From Corella eumyota (lineage: Eukaryota > Chordata > Ascidiacea > Phlebobranchia > Corellidae): a stretch of 64,000 nucleotides of DNA. This document shows, in pieces, positions 26,080 through 37,500 of this stretch. Below the pieces are notes generated by a model, which was not told the DNA's origin, searched no databases, and saw only the letters and a list, made by a program, of their open reading frames with translations. The stretch covers positions 8,060,001 to 8,124,000 of the forward strand of contig OY720098.1 of assembly GCA_963082875.1 (NCBI GenBank), written 5' to 3'. The translations under genes were made by a program, and so were the position numbers. Position 1 is the stretch's first letter; every line of letters starts with the position of its first letter.

Positions 26080-28377
26080 TTATTCACGTAAATCGCTTTT
26101 TTCATTTCCAATAAATTCTATATTAGGCGTATCTCTTTGAATTCCTAATGCGTGTCTATCATATAACACATATTTGGACCAAGTTGATCTTATTGAGTGA
26201 TAAAACCAATAACTTTGGGTGCAAATTTCGACTTCAAGCAAAGACAAAAAATCGCCATAGTCCTCGACCTCGTTTAGGCATGCTGGTTTTTCACGAAGTA
26301 ACGACATTACGTGGGTAATATTTAACACCCGGTAACCCAGCTCATTTAAACCACGTGTAACTTTCGTCATCATTTCGCTTAGGCTTGGAGGGAATGCAAG
26401 ATAAATTGTCTTGGTGTTTATATTGGTATTGTTGTTTAACGCTTTCTAAATAAAAATATTGTTACTTTTTATGGTCTTTAAGCACATAATCTTGCAGGTT
26501 ATTTTTCAAATTACATTTTTTAGCTACTCTATTATGCATACCCTTTTGTTTGTTAGTGATTTAGACAATCCGAGCACAAATATATTGCTTGTGACCTTCT
26601 CCACTATTTTTTTGTAATTCTCATATCTTTGGTTCATCATCCATTCATAATTGTATCTCCAATGAACTGCTATATATGGCGTTCCTTAATCAACATGCAT
26701 TGGACAAGTTATTTTGGGTTAAGTTGATTCGACCACAGATATATTCGTTATTTCCATATCTTAAAGCCCATACTGCGTTATTTTATTAAATTTTAAAATA
26801 AATTAACTTATGTTATAGTATACGTTACTTAATATGTTTTGAACAATTGTTTTTCCTAAATTCACAACGCACTCTGGCTTCTGTATAAAATTCCACAGGT
26901 GAGATAATAACATCCAACTTGGCATTTGTAGTAAATCTAACGATTCTGGTATTTCTGGCGCAGGTGTTATATCAGGAAATCTTACTTCTATAGATCCTAA
27001 TGCACCGAGCAAAACGACACATTTTTTATCGGTATTAAAATGTTTATAAATATCATTAGAGTAAGTACTAAGTGCATGGTGTATTTGATATACCACCGTG
27101 CTCTGGTCGCGTAAAGAGATATCGTTTGGAAGCTTTTGCAGTTTGGTATCTTGGCTTTGAAATACATAATTTTGCCCAAGATCCATACCTGTTCTATTTT
27201 TGATTTGTTTTTGTATATTTTTTTTCATTTGACCATGCTGAAAAAATAAATAACACGTTAGATGGACAAAGGTTTTCAAATGTAATTGTTGTTTTATAAC
27301 TATAGTTTTACCAAGAAAACAGCATCAAATTTATTGTCACAAATTTTCTTCATTTCTTTCTGGGTTACTATAGTTACGAATTGACGTAGTCGATTGATGT
27401 TAATTCGTTGTTTGTGTGAAATAAATTCTCTTCCTGAAGTAAGGTGCTTGTGAAAACGAGGAATAACAATCGTTCTTAAAAATAATATTGTTAAACATAA
27501 TATAAAAAACCGATAAAGTTTTATTTCCGATAAATTGTATTTTCAATTTAATTTAGACAGATTTTAATCAAAACATGAATTGTACGGGCAATACCTGTTC
27601 AAATGAATTGCCATATAAATTGCCTTAAATAACTCAAGGTATTGGTTATTAGTTCCCCCTCCTAGTGAGACATAAAGCAGCTTGGACTTATCTAGTTTAA
27701 TGTATGGTAAACTGTCTAATTTTAATCCTACCGACTTTTCTTCATTAACTAGAAAGTTATGTTTGACCTTTCTGAAGTGTTTTGTTTGGAAAACTATTTC
27801 ATAAAACGTAGTGCTTGCACAATAAATAATTAGGATTCCAACCCAAAATAAGTAAAACCTAGTTGAACACAATATTTTAATACTTGACATTCTAAAAAAT
27901 CTATAAAGTTTTTGTGAGCTTTTGGGCACATTAATTTAATATTTAAACTGGCATTACAATTATGCAGCTAATCGCAAAGCATATGTTGTCAATCGCAGAA
28001 CAAATTAATGCAATTTATTTTTCCGGTTTGGCTATTGTACAATAGTCTTATTTGAAACGTTTAAAGCTATTTAAATACCCTGCTTTCTGTATGTTTTTTT
28101 TTATTTCGGGCTACTTAACCACAATTGGTGATAAGAGACCATCTAACATTTTAATTGTAAGACATTACTTTTTTATTTTGAAAAAACTTTTAAATAAGCA
28201 GTTATCGCATATAACATGATTTTAAGTAAAAATAAGAATAGGAACGAAACATTTTTAAAAATTTTGTTTAGTGTTTTATAAACAGTTGATTTTAACTAAA
28301 TTTTTGAGTATTTTTGACAAAAAACGACAACTTTTTAAATAAAAGCATTACTAGGTGGCGTTATTTAGTCAATGTAT
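25708..28377. repeat. Tandem gene-duplication unit, copy A
   Basis: About 2.67 kb that recurs at 28387-31058 with only scattered single-base differences and small indels. It carries one complete O-fucosyltransferase-like gene with its 5' and 3' flanks. About nine unrelated bases separate the copies. Confidence 0.95.
26080..27890 (-). CDS. O-fucosyltransferase-like type II membrane protein, copy A
   Basis: Exons 27890-27595, 27474-27312, 27237-26829, 26772-26734, 26684-26542 and 26445-26080 give 471 aa. Residues 12-32 form a signal anchor, so the enzyme should face the Golgi or ER lumen. The domain starts LLYVSLGGGTNNQYLELFKA then MAIHLNRTIVIPRF, the donor-binding start of the GDP-fucose O-fucosyltransferase superfamily (PF10250). 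Further on are YIAVHWRYNYEW (the usual His-x-Arg block) and, near the end, LLEVEICTQSYWF followed by STWS, like the family's last motif. The substrate is unknown. I begin at the ATG just before the anchor. The join of exons 4 and 5 needs a 49-nt intron with a weak GTCGAA donor; without it the frame breaks. Both copies share this. Confidence 0.7.
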
Positions 28378-28757
28378 CATGTATTGACTTAATATACAAA
28401 ATTAAAAGTTATTTTAAACAAAATTCGAATGAGTAAGAATAATAAAAATAATAATAATATTATTGACAATAACAACATGTTTCGAAGTCTAAGATTTCTA
28501 ACTATAATAAATTGCAGTGTGCAACTCTTCAAAAAAATACAAAGCATTTATAAAAGGTGGGCTTGATCATTAAAGATATGATAATAATAACTAAATTAAT
28601 TTGATTCAACATACTCAATTATCAAATCATTTTGTTTAGGTGATTAGATGCTTAGGTAGTGATATTCAAGGTTATGTTTTTAATAATTCTTTTATACAAG
28701 CAGAATGCGTAATACAATAATTAAATATATAAGTAGTTAATCAATATTAAAAATATT
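27891..28757. other. Region between the two O-fucosyltransferase copies
   Basis: It contains the copy A promoter, the duplication junction (about 28378-28386) and the copy B 3' flank. No other gene seen. Confidence 0.5.
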
Positions 28758-31058
28758 TTATTCACGTAAATCGCTTTTTTCATTTCCAATAAATTCTATA
28801 TTAGGCGTATCTCTTTGAATTCCTAATGCGTGTCTATCATATAACACATATTTGGACCAAGTTGATCTTATTGAGTGATAAAACCAATAACTTTGGGTGC
28901 AAATTTCGACTTCAAGCAAAGACAAAAAATCGCCATAGTCCTCGACCTCGTTTAGGCATGCTGGTTTTTCACGAAGTAACGACATTACGTGGGTAATATT
29001 TAACACCCGGTAACCCAGCTCATTTAAACCACGTGTAACATTCGTCATCATTTCGCTTAGGCTTGGAGGGAATGCAAGATAAATTGTCTTGGTGTTTATA
29101 TTGGTATTGTTGTTTAACGCTTTCTAAATAAAAATATTGTTACTTTTTATGGTCTTTAAGCACATAATCTCGCAGGTTATTTTTCAAATTACATTTTTTA
29201 GCTACTCTATTATGCATACCCTTTTGTTTGTTAGTGATTTAGACAATCCGAGCACAAATATATTGCTTGTGACCTTCTCCACTATTTTTTTGTAATTCTC
29301 ATATCTTTGGTTCATCATCCATTCATAATTGTATCTCCAATGAACTGCTATATATGGCGTTCCTTAATCAACATGCATTGGACAAGTTATTTTGGGTTAA
29401 GTTGATTCGACCACAGATATATTCGTTATTTCCATATCTTAAAGCCCATACTGCGTTATTTTATTAAATTTTAAAATAAATTAACTTATGTTATAGTATA
29501 CGTTACTTAATATGTTTTGAACAATTGTTTTTCCTAAATTCACAACGCACTCTGGCTTCTGTATAAAATTCCACAGGTGAGATAATAACATCCAACTTGG
29601 CATTTGTAGTAAATCTAACGATTCTGGTATTTCTGGCGCAGGTTTTATATCAGGAAAACTTACTTCTATAGATCCTAATGCACCGAGCAAAACGACACAT
29701 TTTTTATCGGTATTAAAATGTTTATAAATATCATTAGAGTAAGTACTAAGTGCATGGTGTATTTGATATACCACCGTGCCCTGGTCGCGTAAAGAGATAT
29801 CGTTTGGAAGCTTTTGCAGTTTGGTATCTTGGCTTTGAAATACATAATTTTGCCCAAGATCCATACCTGTTCTATTTTTGATTTGTTTTTGTATATTTTT
29901 TTTCATCTGACCATGCTGAAAAAATAAATAACACGTTAGATGGACAAAGGTTTTTAAATGTAATTGTTGTTTTATAACTATAGTTTTTACCAAGAAAACA
30001 GCATCAAATTTATTGTCACAAATTTTCTTCATTTCTTTCTGGGTTACTATAGTTACGAATTGACGTAGTCGATTGATGTTAATTCGTTGTTTGTGTGAAA
30101 TAAATTCTCCTCCTGAAGTACGGTGCTTGTGAAAACGAGGAATAACAATCGTTCTTAAAAATAATATTGTTAAACATAATATAAAAAACCGATAAAGTTT
30201 TATTTCCGATAAATTGTATTTTCAATTTAATTTAGACAGATTTTAATCAAAACATGAATTGTACAGGCAATACCTGTTCAAATGAATTGCCATATAAATT
30301 GCCTTAAATAACGCAAGGTATTGGTTATTAGTTCCCCCTTCTAGTGAGACATAAAGCAGCTTGGACTTATCTAGTTTAATGTATGGTGAACTGTCTAATT
30401 TTAATCCTACCGACTTTTCTTTATTAACTAGCATGTTATGTTTGACTTTTCTTAAGTGTTTTGTTTGGAAAACTATTTCATAAAACGTAATGCTTGCACA
30501 ATAAATAATTAAGATTCCAACCCAAAAAAAGTAAAACCTAGTTGAACACCGTATTTTAATACTTGACATTCTAAAAAATCTATAAAGTTTTTGTGAGCTT
30601 TTGGGCACATTAATTTAATATTTAAACTGACATTACAGTTATGCAGCTAATCGTAAAACATATGTTGTCAATCGCAGAACAAATTAATGCAATTTATTTT
30701 TCTGGTTTGGCTATTGTATAATAGTCTTATTTGAAACGTTTAAAGCTATTTAAATACCCTGCTTTCTGTATGTGTTTTTTTTTATTTCGGGCTACTTAAC
30801 CACAATTGGTGTTAAGAGACCATCTAACATTTTGATTGTAAGACATTACTTTTTTATTTTGAAAAAACTTTTAAATAAGCAGTTATCGCATATAACATGA
30901 TTTTAAGTAAAAATAAGAATAGGAACGAAACATTTTTAAATATTTTGTTTAGTGTTTTATAAACAGTTGATTTTAACAAAATTTTTGAGTATTTTTGACA
31001 AAAAACGACAATTTTTTAAATAAAAGCATTACTAGGTGGCGTTAGTTAGTCAATGTAT
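28387..31058. repeat. Tandem gene-duplication unit, copy B
   Basis: Second copy of the unit at 25708-28377. Homology stops abruptly at about 31058, where copy A runs into the junction. Confidence 0.95.
28758..30569 (-). CDS. O-fucosyltransferase-like type II membrane protein, copy B
   Basis: Exons 30569-30274, 30153-29991, 29915-29507, 29450-29412, 29362-29220 and 29123-28758 give 471 aa, with the same exon lengths as copy A. By eye the two proteins differ at about 15 positions, nine of them in the first 99 residues (anchor, stem and start of the catalytic domain). In the first motif copy B reads SLEGGTNNQYLAL where copy A reads SLGGGTNNQYLEL, a change next to the presumed GDP-fucose site. 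All splice sites and the open frame are kept, so both copies look usable. Function is inferred only from the superfamily motifs. Confidence 0.7.
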
Positions 31059-31556
31059 GGTGAATTGAATTTGCGCGACAGGTTTTAAGTCTCGGCGATA
31101 TTGATCTTTTGTATTAGCTTTGCAATTTTACAGTTTTTTGTGTTATTTAGAGGTAAAAGTAAAGTCTTATTGCAGTTGCAACTTTATAATAACTAACAGT
31201 CAATATGCCCGTAAAGTACATGCCAAGCCGGACATGATAAAAACATCAGAAAATGTTATCTAGTTTTTTTATTCTGATTGGCTATTAATTTGTAGTGCTA
31301 TTACTGTATTATAAAAATATTACTGAATCTATACAGTATAATAAGTAATTAGAGTTAATACTTATTTTAGTGTTTAAACTTATGTAAACTTCTGTAGTTA
31401 ATTAAAATTTTATTGATTTACGGACATTTTTAAGTTTTTTTTTCAGCAGATTAGAAATTTGGTTTGCAATTTTTAAACAATGTTAATAGTTCAAGAATAT
31501 GCATAACTGAAAAAGCTTGACTGAAAATTATAAAAACAAACTACAAAATAGTCAAT
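30570..31556. other. Copy B promoter and CLASP upstream region
   Basis: Divergent intergenic DNA. The part to about 31058 is the duplicated flank, the rest is unique. No gene recognised. Confidence 0.4.
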
Positions 31557-34500
31557 ATGGATCAAGATAATGCACTGTTATTAGTTCGAGAGCAGGTAAA
31601 TATCATAATTTTTATTTTTTAACAGTTAAATAAGTAAAATTTCCACCCTTAGTACCAAATATACGTGATTGATTTACCACTGTTGTTGCTATATGGTATG
31701 CATAAAGTCAGTTTACTGAAATTTATTATGTTATGATATTCACAAGTTTACATTTTTTGTTTTAAGGACATGCGAAAGCGCATGAACGGAGGTCAAGAAT
31801 TGATTGAATATCTTAGTTCAGATGGCGGGGATATTCAGTACTGGTCAAATGTGGATAAAATTATTGACTCACTGTGTGCATATTGGGTTAGCTCCAGCAA
31901 CTATAAGGTGATGATAACAAGTATTTATTTATGGTTGTTGCTAGATTATACAATTACATAAGGTGTTGATAGATTAAAGTCCTAATTACTATTTAAAAAG
32001 CTGTTGTACTAATCTAATATATCCTTGGTTTAAATATTTAGTAGACCTTTTTCATTCTACCTACAACATTTTTTGCCTAAAAAAATTATTTCATTAGAGT
32101 TTTTTTTCTACAACTTTTGTGACAAATGATTAATAATTTTTTATATCTTAGGTTGCTTTATTGGGACTTGACATTTTAAGCTTATTAGTAGAACGCCTGC
32201 AACGTGACTTCCAACCTTATTATAATTTAAGTAAGAAAAAAAATTTTAAATAAAAAAATTGGAAGCTATGTTAAATTTTGTTATTGTATTTTGTAAATGG
32301 TAGATAACGAATTCTTAAGTTAGAAATTGAATTATGGATTCTTGGTAAACTGTCAAATGTAGGAAGTGCTTGTAATTAATTACTTTTTATATTTTTGATG
32401 TTTTTCTAAAGTGTTTCAGTATTCTTTTAGTTTATTTGCTTTTAAATATTTTTTTTGTAAAGAGGGTGTTTAAGAAACTAAAGGCGCTAAGGTTGCTTTT
32501 AAATAATTTTTTTTGTAAAGTACAAACTTCACTTGTGGATCGACTGGGAGATCAGAAAGATCAGGTCAGAGACGCAAGCATTACTCTTCTTACCAACATC
32601 ATGGATGTAGCAGCATCACCTCAAGTAAAAAGTTTCTATAAAAATTTCGCTATATTTTCTTACTAGCCATTGTAAAAATTTCTACAATCTGATTGTGGTA
32701 CTTATAAGGCAAAATATATATACGAGTAAATCCAATTTTTTATTTATCGATTATAATATTTTTTAGTATTTATTTGAGAGATTATCAACATCCTTTACCC
32801 ACAAAGTATGGAGGGTACGGGAAGGATTATGTCGTCTTTTAGTTGCCACAATTAACCGATTTGGAGCTAAATCCTTGTATTTAAGCAAGTTGCTACCGCA
32901 TGTTTGTAAACTGATCAGCGATCAGAATGCACAGGTATGTTAAAAAAAGTTTGTTACAGCGTAATATGTATTTAAAAATTGGTTGAGTTTTATATGCAAT
33001 TAACAAAAGGACAGCTTGATTTACATTCATTCTTAGCTTAAATACCTATAGTATAGTTTAAAAAACTATTTTTTATAATTGAGCTGTCAAGTTTTTCTCT
33101 TTTAAAAATTGTAAACAAACTTAATGATTAAATTAAAGCTGGTTTAATTGGCATTGTTTTTTTTTATAATTAATCTCATTGTAATCATGGTTTCTATACT
33201 TATTATTATGTGGTCATGCTTTTAGTAATTGACTTGGAGTTTAGAAAGTTCTTTGCATGAGATTAATAATTATAGGGTACAAAATAAAACAATAACATTG
33301 CCATAACAGGAATACTCACATTACTATGTGTTTTAAATTGAACAGCATATACCATACCAAATATGTACATAAATAAAAACACATTTTTTTTAATAAAAAA
33401 TTTGTGTTTTTTTTTTCGATATTTAAACATATTGCATTGCCTTTTACAATGCGACAGGATAAATGGCTGGCCTACCTTATAAATAATTCAAGTTAACACA
33501 AACCTTAGCACCCTTTGTTTCTTAAACACACCTTTTTTAATTTAAATAATATGAAAAATGTTGCTTTTATGCTCATTTTCTATCACATAAATAGAATAAC
33601 AATATTTGATTTTAAATAATATTTTTTGATTCTGTTAATATGTTTTAAATTGTGTTGTTAAAAAAAATTAAAACCTAAATTTAAAAAATTTTAAATGGAA
33701 AAAGAAAAGAGATTTAACCTTCAGTACTTTTCTACTGATAATTTTGTTGTTTTAAATAAAGTTAAATGAGGATTTTAACTTTCTTATATATTAATTTGTT
33801 GTATAATGTAATTTCTATATTTATAATGTTAAGTTGTATATATACTAGTAATTATTGGCTTGTAAGTCATAAAACCTAATACTATAGATAGATTTAAATT
33901 GATTGTTATTGCCAGATGGGCTTGTTAGTTTCAAATAATGAAATAATCTGGAGCAGTAATAATAGTTTGTTTAAATTTTAATCACAAATAAAATACCTTA
34001 TTAAAAGGCTGGCGCTAAGTAGCATTGTGCTTTTGTGTCTGGATTTTTTATCCTTTTCATATCTTGACAATGGGTTTTGTGTGATTGTTTGCTACTTTGG
34101 AATATTTTCGCCTACTTTACCACTTTATTATTCCACAACAATGGTGTTAATAAACTCTTTATAATGTTATTTTTTATATGCCGACCCCTCTTTTTGTGTG
34201 TATGTTGCACTTGCCAATGTAGCAAATGTTGGCATCGCATATTTAGCGATCATAAAATATTTATTAAAAAATCAATAAAAATATCACGCTCTATTTTATT
34301 TGCTGGTTGCATCACTGTAAATAAAGTTTAAAAGCTCTTATTCTAAACTTCATAAAAATTATACTAATTTTAATATGAAAAATATTTTATTACACATATG
34401 CATTTAATGTAAATTATGACTCAAGATTGCATAATGAATTATTCAAGGCTAAATATTATTTTTTTGGGTAAATCTGTCAATGTGCTTGTTATATAACTCA

Positions 34501-37500
34501 TTGTAAGCAATATGTATTAAGATTAAAATATCTCAATGTTCGTTTCCTGTTCATACAAAATAGTTTCAAAAATCACAAATTGTTGGTAACAAAAATGTGA
34601 AAACTGATATCTACCAATATGTGGATACAGTAGTGAATGGAGTTAACAAACATTCACATTCACTTTGACTGTTTGATGTCAAACTTGCCAGTGTATTCTC
34701 TCATGGGAATGCTAATGTCAGCTTTAACAATAAACCGTGCGTATGGTCTGTAGGCTTTGTGGTCTATATTAAACAAGGTTTTGACAGTAAATCTTTATCA
34801 AGTGTTTTTTCCATAGTTCAATGCAAAAGGCAGGCAAATCATTCAATTTTGTTATGAAAATACCAGTTATTGGGGACTTTTGGTTATGATGTCTTTCAAG
34901 TTTGACTTGAATTTGACTTTTTGTGACTCTAAGAATATAATAATAAATGTTTAGTCAATAGGGTTTAGTATGAGAAATATGTGGGTTAAGTTGAAATTAC
35001 TGTTATTTCTGTGCCAATAATTTTTTGGTATTGGCAATGTTGTTTGTTGTTTTTCATACTTAGGTTACATGTTTATATTTTGTCATATTTAGATTACTTA
35101 CTTTACACAAACCTTTAAATTAAAGAAGTTTTTTTAAAAAAATTTTAGAAGTTCAGTTAACACTTATTGAATTACTGAAAAAATCCAACCGATATTTACT
35201 ATTAATCTCTTGACTCAGCCAATATACATGTTTATATTTTGTCATATTTAGATTACTTACTTTACACAAACCTTTAAATTAAAGAAGTTTTTTTAAAAAA
35301 ATTTTAGAAGTTCAGTTAACACTTATTGAATTACTGAAAAAATCCAACCGATATTTACTATTAATCTCTTGACTCAGCCAATATATTTAAAGTTTATTCA
35401 ACCTATTTACTTTTCAACTTTAGGTTAGAGAAGTGGCAATGTCCACAGTTGTGGAGATTTATCGGCATGTCGGTGAACGAGTGCGTCAAGATCTCGCTAA
35501 AAAAGGAATTCCATCGTCGAGGTACTTGTTTATTTTTCAAGTGTGTGTAACCTAAAATTAAGGTTTAGTAAATTTACGATTAATGTTTTCCCAAATATTT
35601 ACACACTACGCTACATACATGTGATTGTGGTCACGCTATATTAGTTTTCGAACTGCTATTATATTTGTGTTGTGTTTATATCATAATTTATCAAGCATTT
35701 GTTAAAACTTTAAATTATTGGATTTAAAATGTGTATGAATTTTTTTCTGCCTATTATTTTGATCTAAAAACAAATTAATAACTGAACTGTGAAATGTGAC
35801 AGATGTCGTGGTTTTATGCTTATCATAATGACCTGGTAATGCTTATTATAGTGACCTTATGTCATTTTTATTTTGCGTAATTAAATCATGATCATTTTTG
35901 TGATTTTTAAATATATCTGTTGTGACAAGTTTAATAATACTATGAGTCAACAATTGTATTTTTTAATTATTTTAGGCTTGCTGTTTTAAATGCAAAATTT
36001 GATGAAGTATATCAATCTGGAGATATGGTTGCAATGGCTTCGGACAATGGTAATTCAACTATACAACAATCATTTAATATAATGTGAAAAATAAATATTT
36101 GGAAAAGAGTTATTAAAAAAAAATGAATTATTTTTTATTAGGATCAGTCGCAAGCTCAACAGGAAGTTTTGATTCAATTGATTCTGGATCTGGAGGACTG
36201 ATGCGACCTCCTCTCTCTAATGTTGTTGTCAATAGCAACAACAACAAGGTTGTTAGAGGATCCACGTCATCTTCAACAAACATTGACGGAATCGGTAAAC
36301 ATTTTCAGTGAAAAAAAATTTAAAGCGTCTTATACCTTTTTGGGTTGTTAACGAAAAGATGTTAATTATATAAGTGCCTCATTACTATAATAGGATGAAA
36401 TTGACATGAAATTTTAATGTAAATTAATATTTAAAAATATTGATATTTAGGTTCATCTAAATTAACTCAACGAAGTCAAACGCGAGAATCAAAAACTCTT
36501 CCATTTGTTACAAGAAATAATGCAGGTGAGGTTTAAGTTAATTTTTTTAACCTTTGAAGAATTGTTAATTAAAACTGAAATACAGCGGGGATTAAAAAAA
36601 TTTTTTTTGTTGTTAGCTGTTTATTTTGCAAAGCATTTAATGTGCCAAATCATTTTATTGATTTCTTAGTTTTTTTTATTCAGTAATTTGAAAACTAATT
36701 GGCATATTCTCAATTGACGTTTACATGTTGTAATCAATATTAATAGGCAATCAATAGTTTTATATTGTTATGTGTATTTTGCAAAACCAACTTTTGCTCT
36801 CTTTAACTAAAATTGACTTTTTTGTTAATATAAAGAATCTTGTTTTTAATAGAAATATGTTTTAAAATAAAAATATATAGGTATAAACATAATCTATTAC
36901 AAAATTAAATATAGGTCCAAACATGAAAATTAAATTTTTTTTTATTTATTTTTTTTTAGGAGCACTTGATGAAGAGTCATTCTCCAAGGATTTTGACTCT
37001 AACCTCCCTACAGTTAGATTGTTTGGTGCAAAAGATCTTGAGGAGCAGATCTCTCGCATTCGCACCATCATCTCGGATGAAAGAAAGGATTGGGAAGAAA
37101 GAACAAAAATGGTAAAAATTTATATTAGCAGTTTTATTTCTATATCATTTTACTTACTAAAGTTAATTTTAATTTTTTTTTTAAATTAATATCTGTTATT
37201 ATTTTTTATTGCAATATTTAATTTTCCATTCTGATATAGTTAAAAACCTTGAGGGCCATCATTGTAGCAGGTGGTACAGAATACGACACATTTTTCCAAC
37301 ATTTAAGAGTATTAGAACCAGCTCTTCAATTAAATGCAAAAGATTTGAGATCACAAGTTGTTCGTGAAACCTGCATCACTATTGGGTAAGAATAATGCTA
37401 TTTAAAAATAAATTATTTTATAAATGTTTAATTTTTTAAAATTCTAATTAATTTGTTTTTAGGTTTTTGTCATTTAAGTTAAAAGATCAATTTGACCACA

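Noticed and set aside
26803-27279. Open frame starting MKTFVHLTCYLFF taken as a start of the O-fucosyltransferase
   Set aside because: The first residues are intron; exon 3 begins after TTTTTTCAG at CATGGTC and continues the frame from exon 2.
34077-34331. 84-codon Cys-rich frame inside CLASP intron 5
   Set aside because: No acceptor and donor in phase with CLASP and no recognisable motif.
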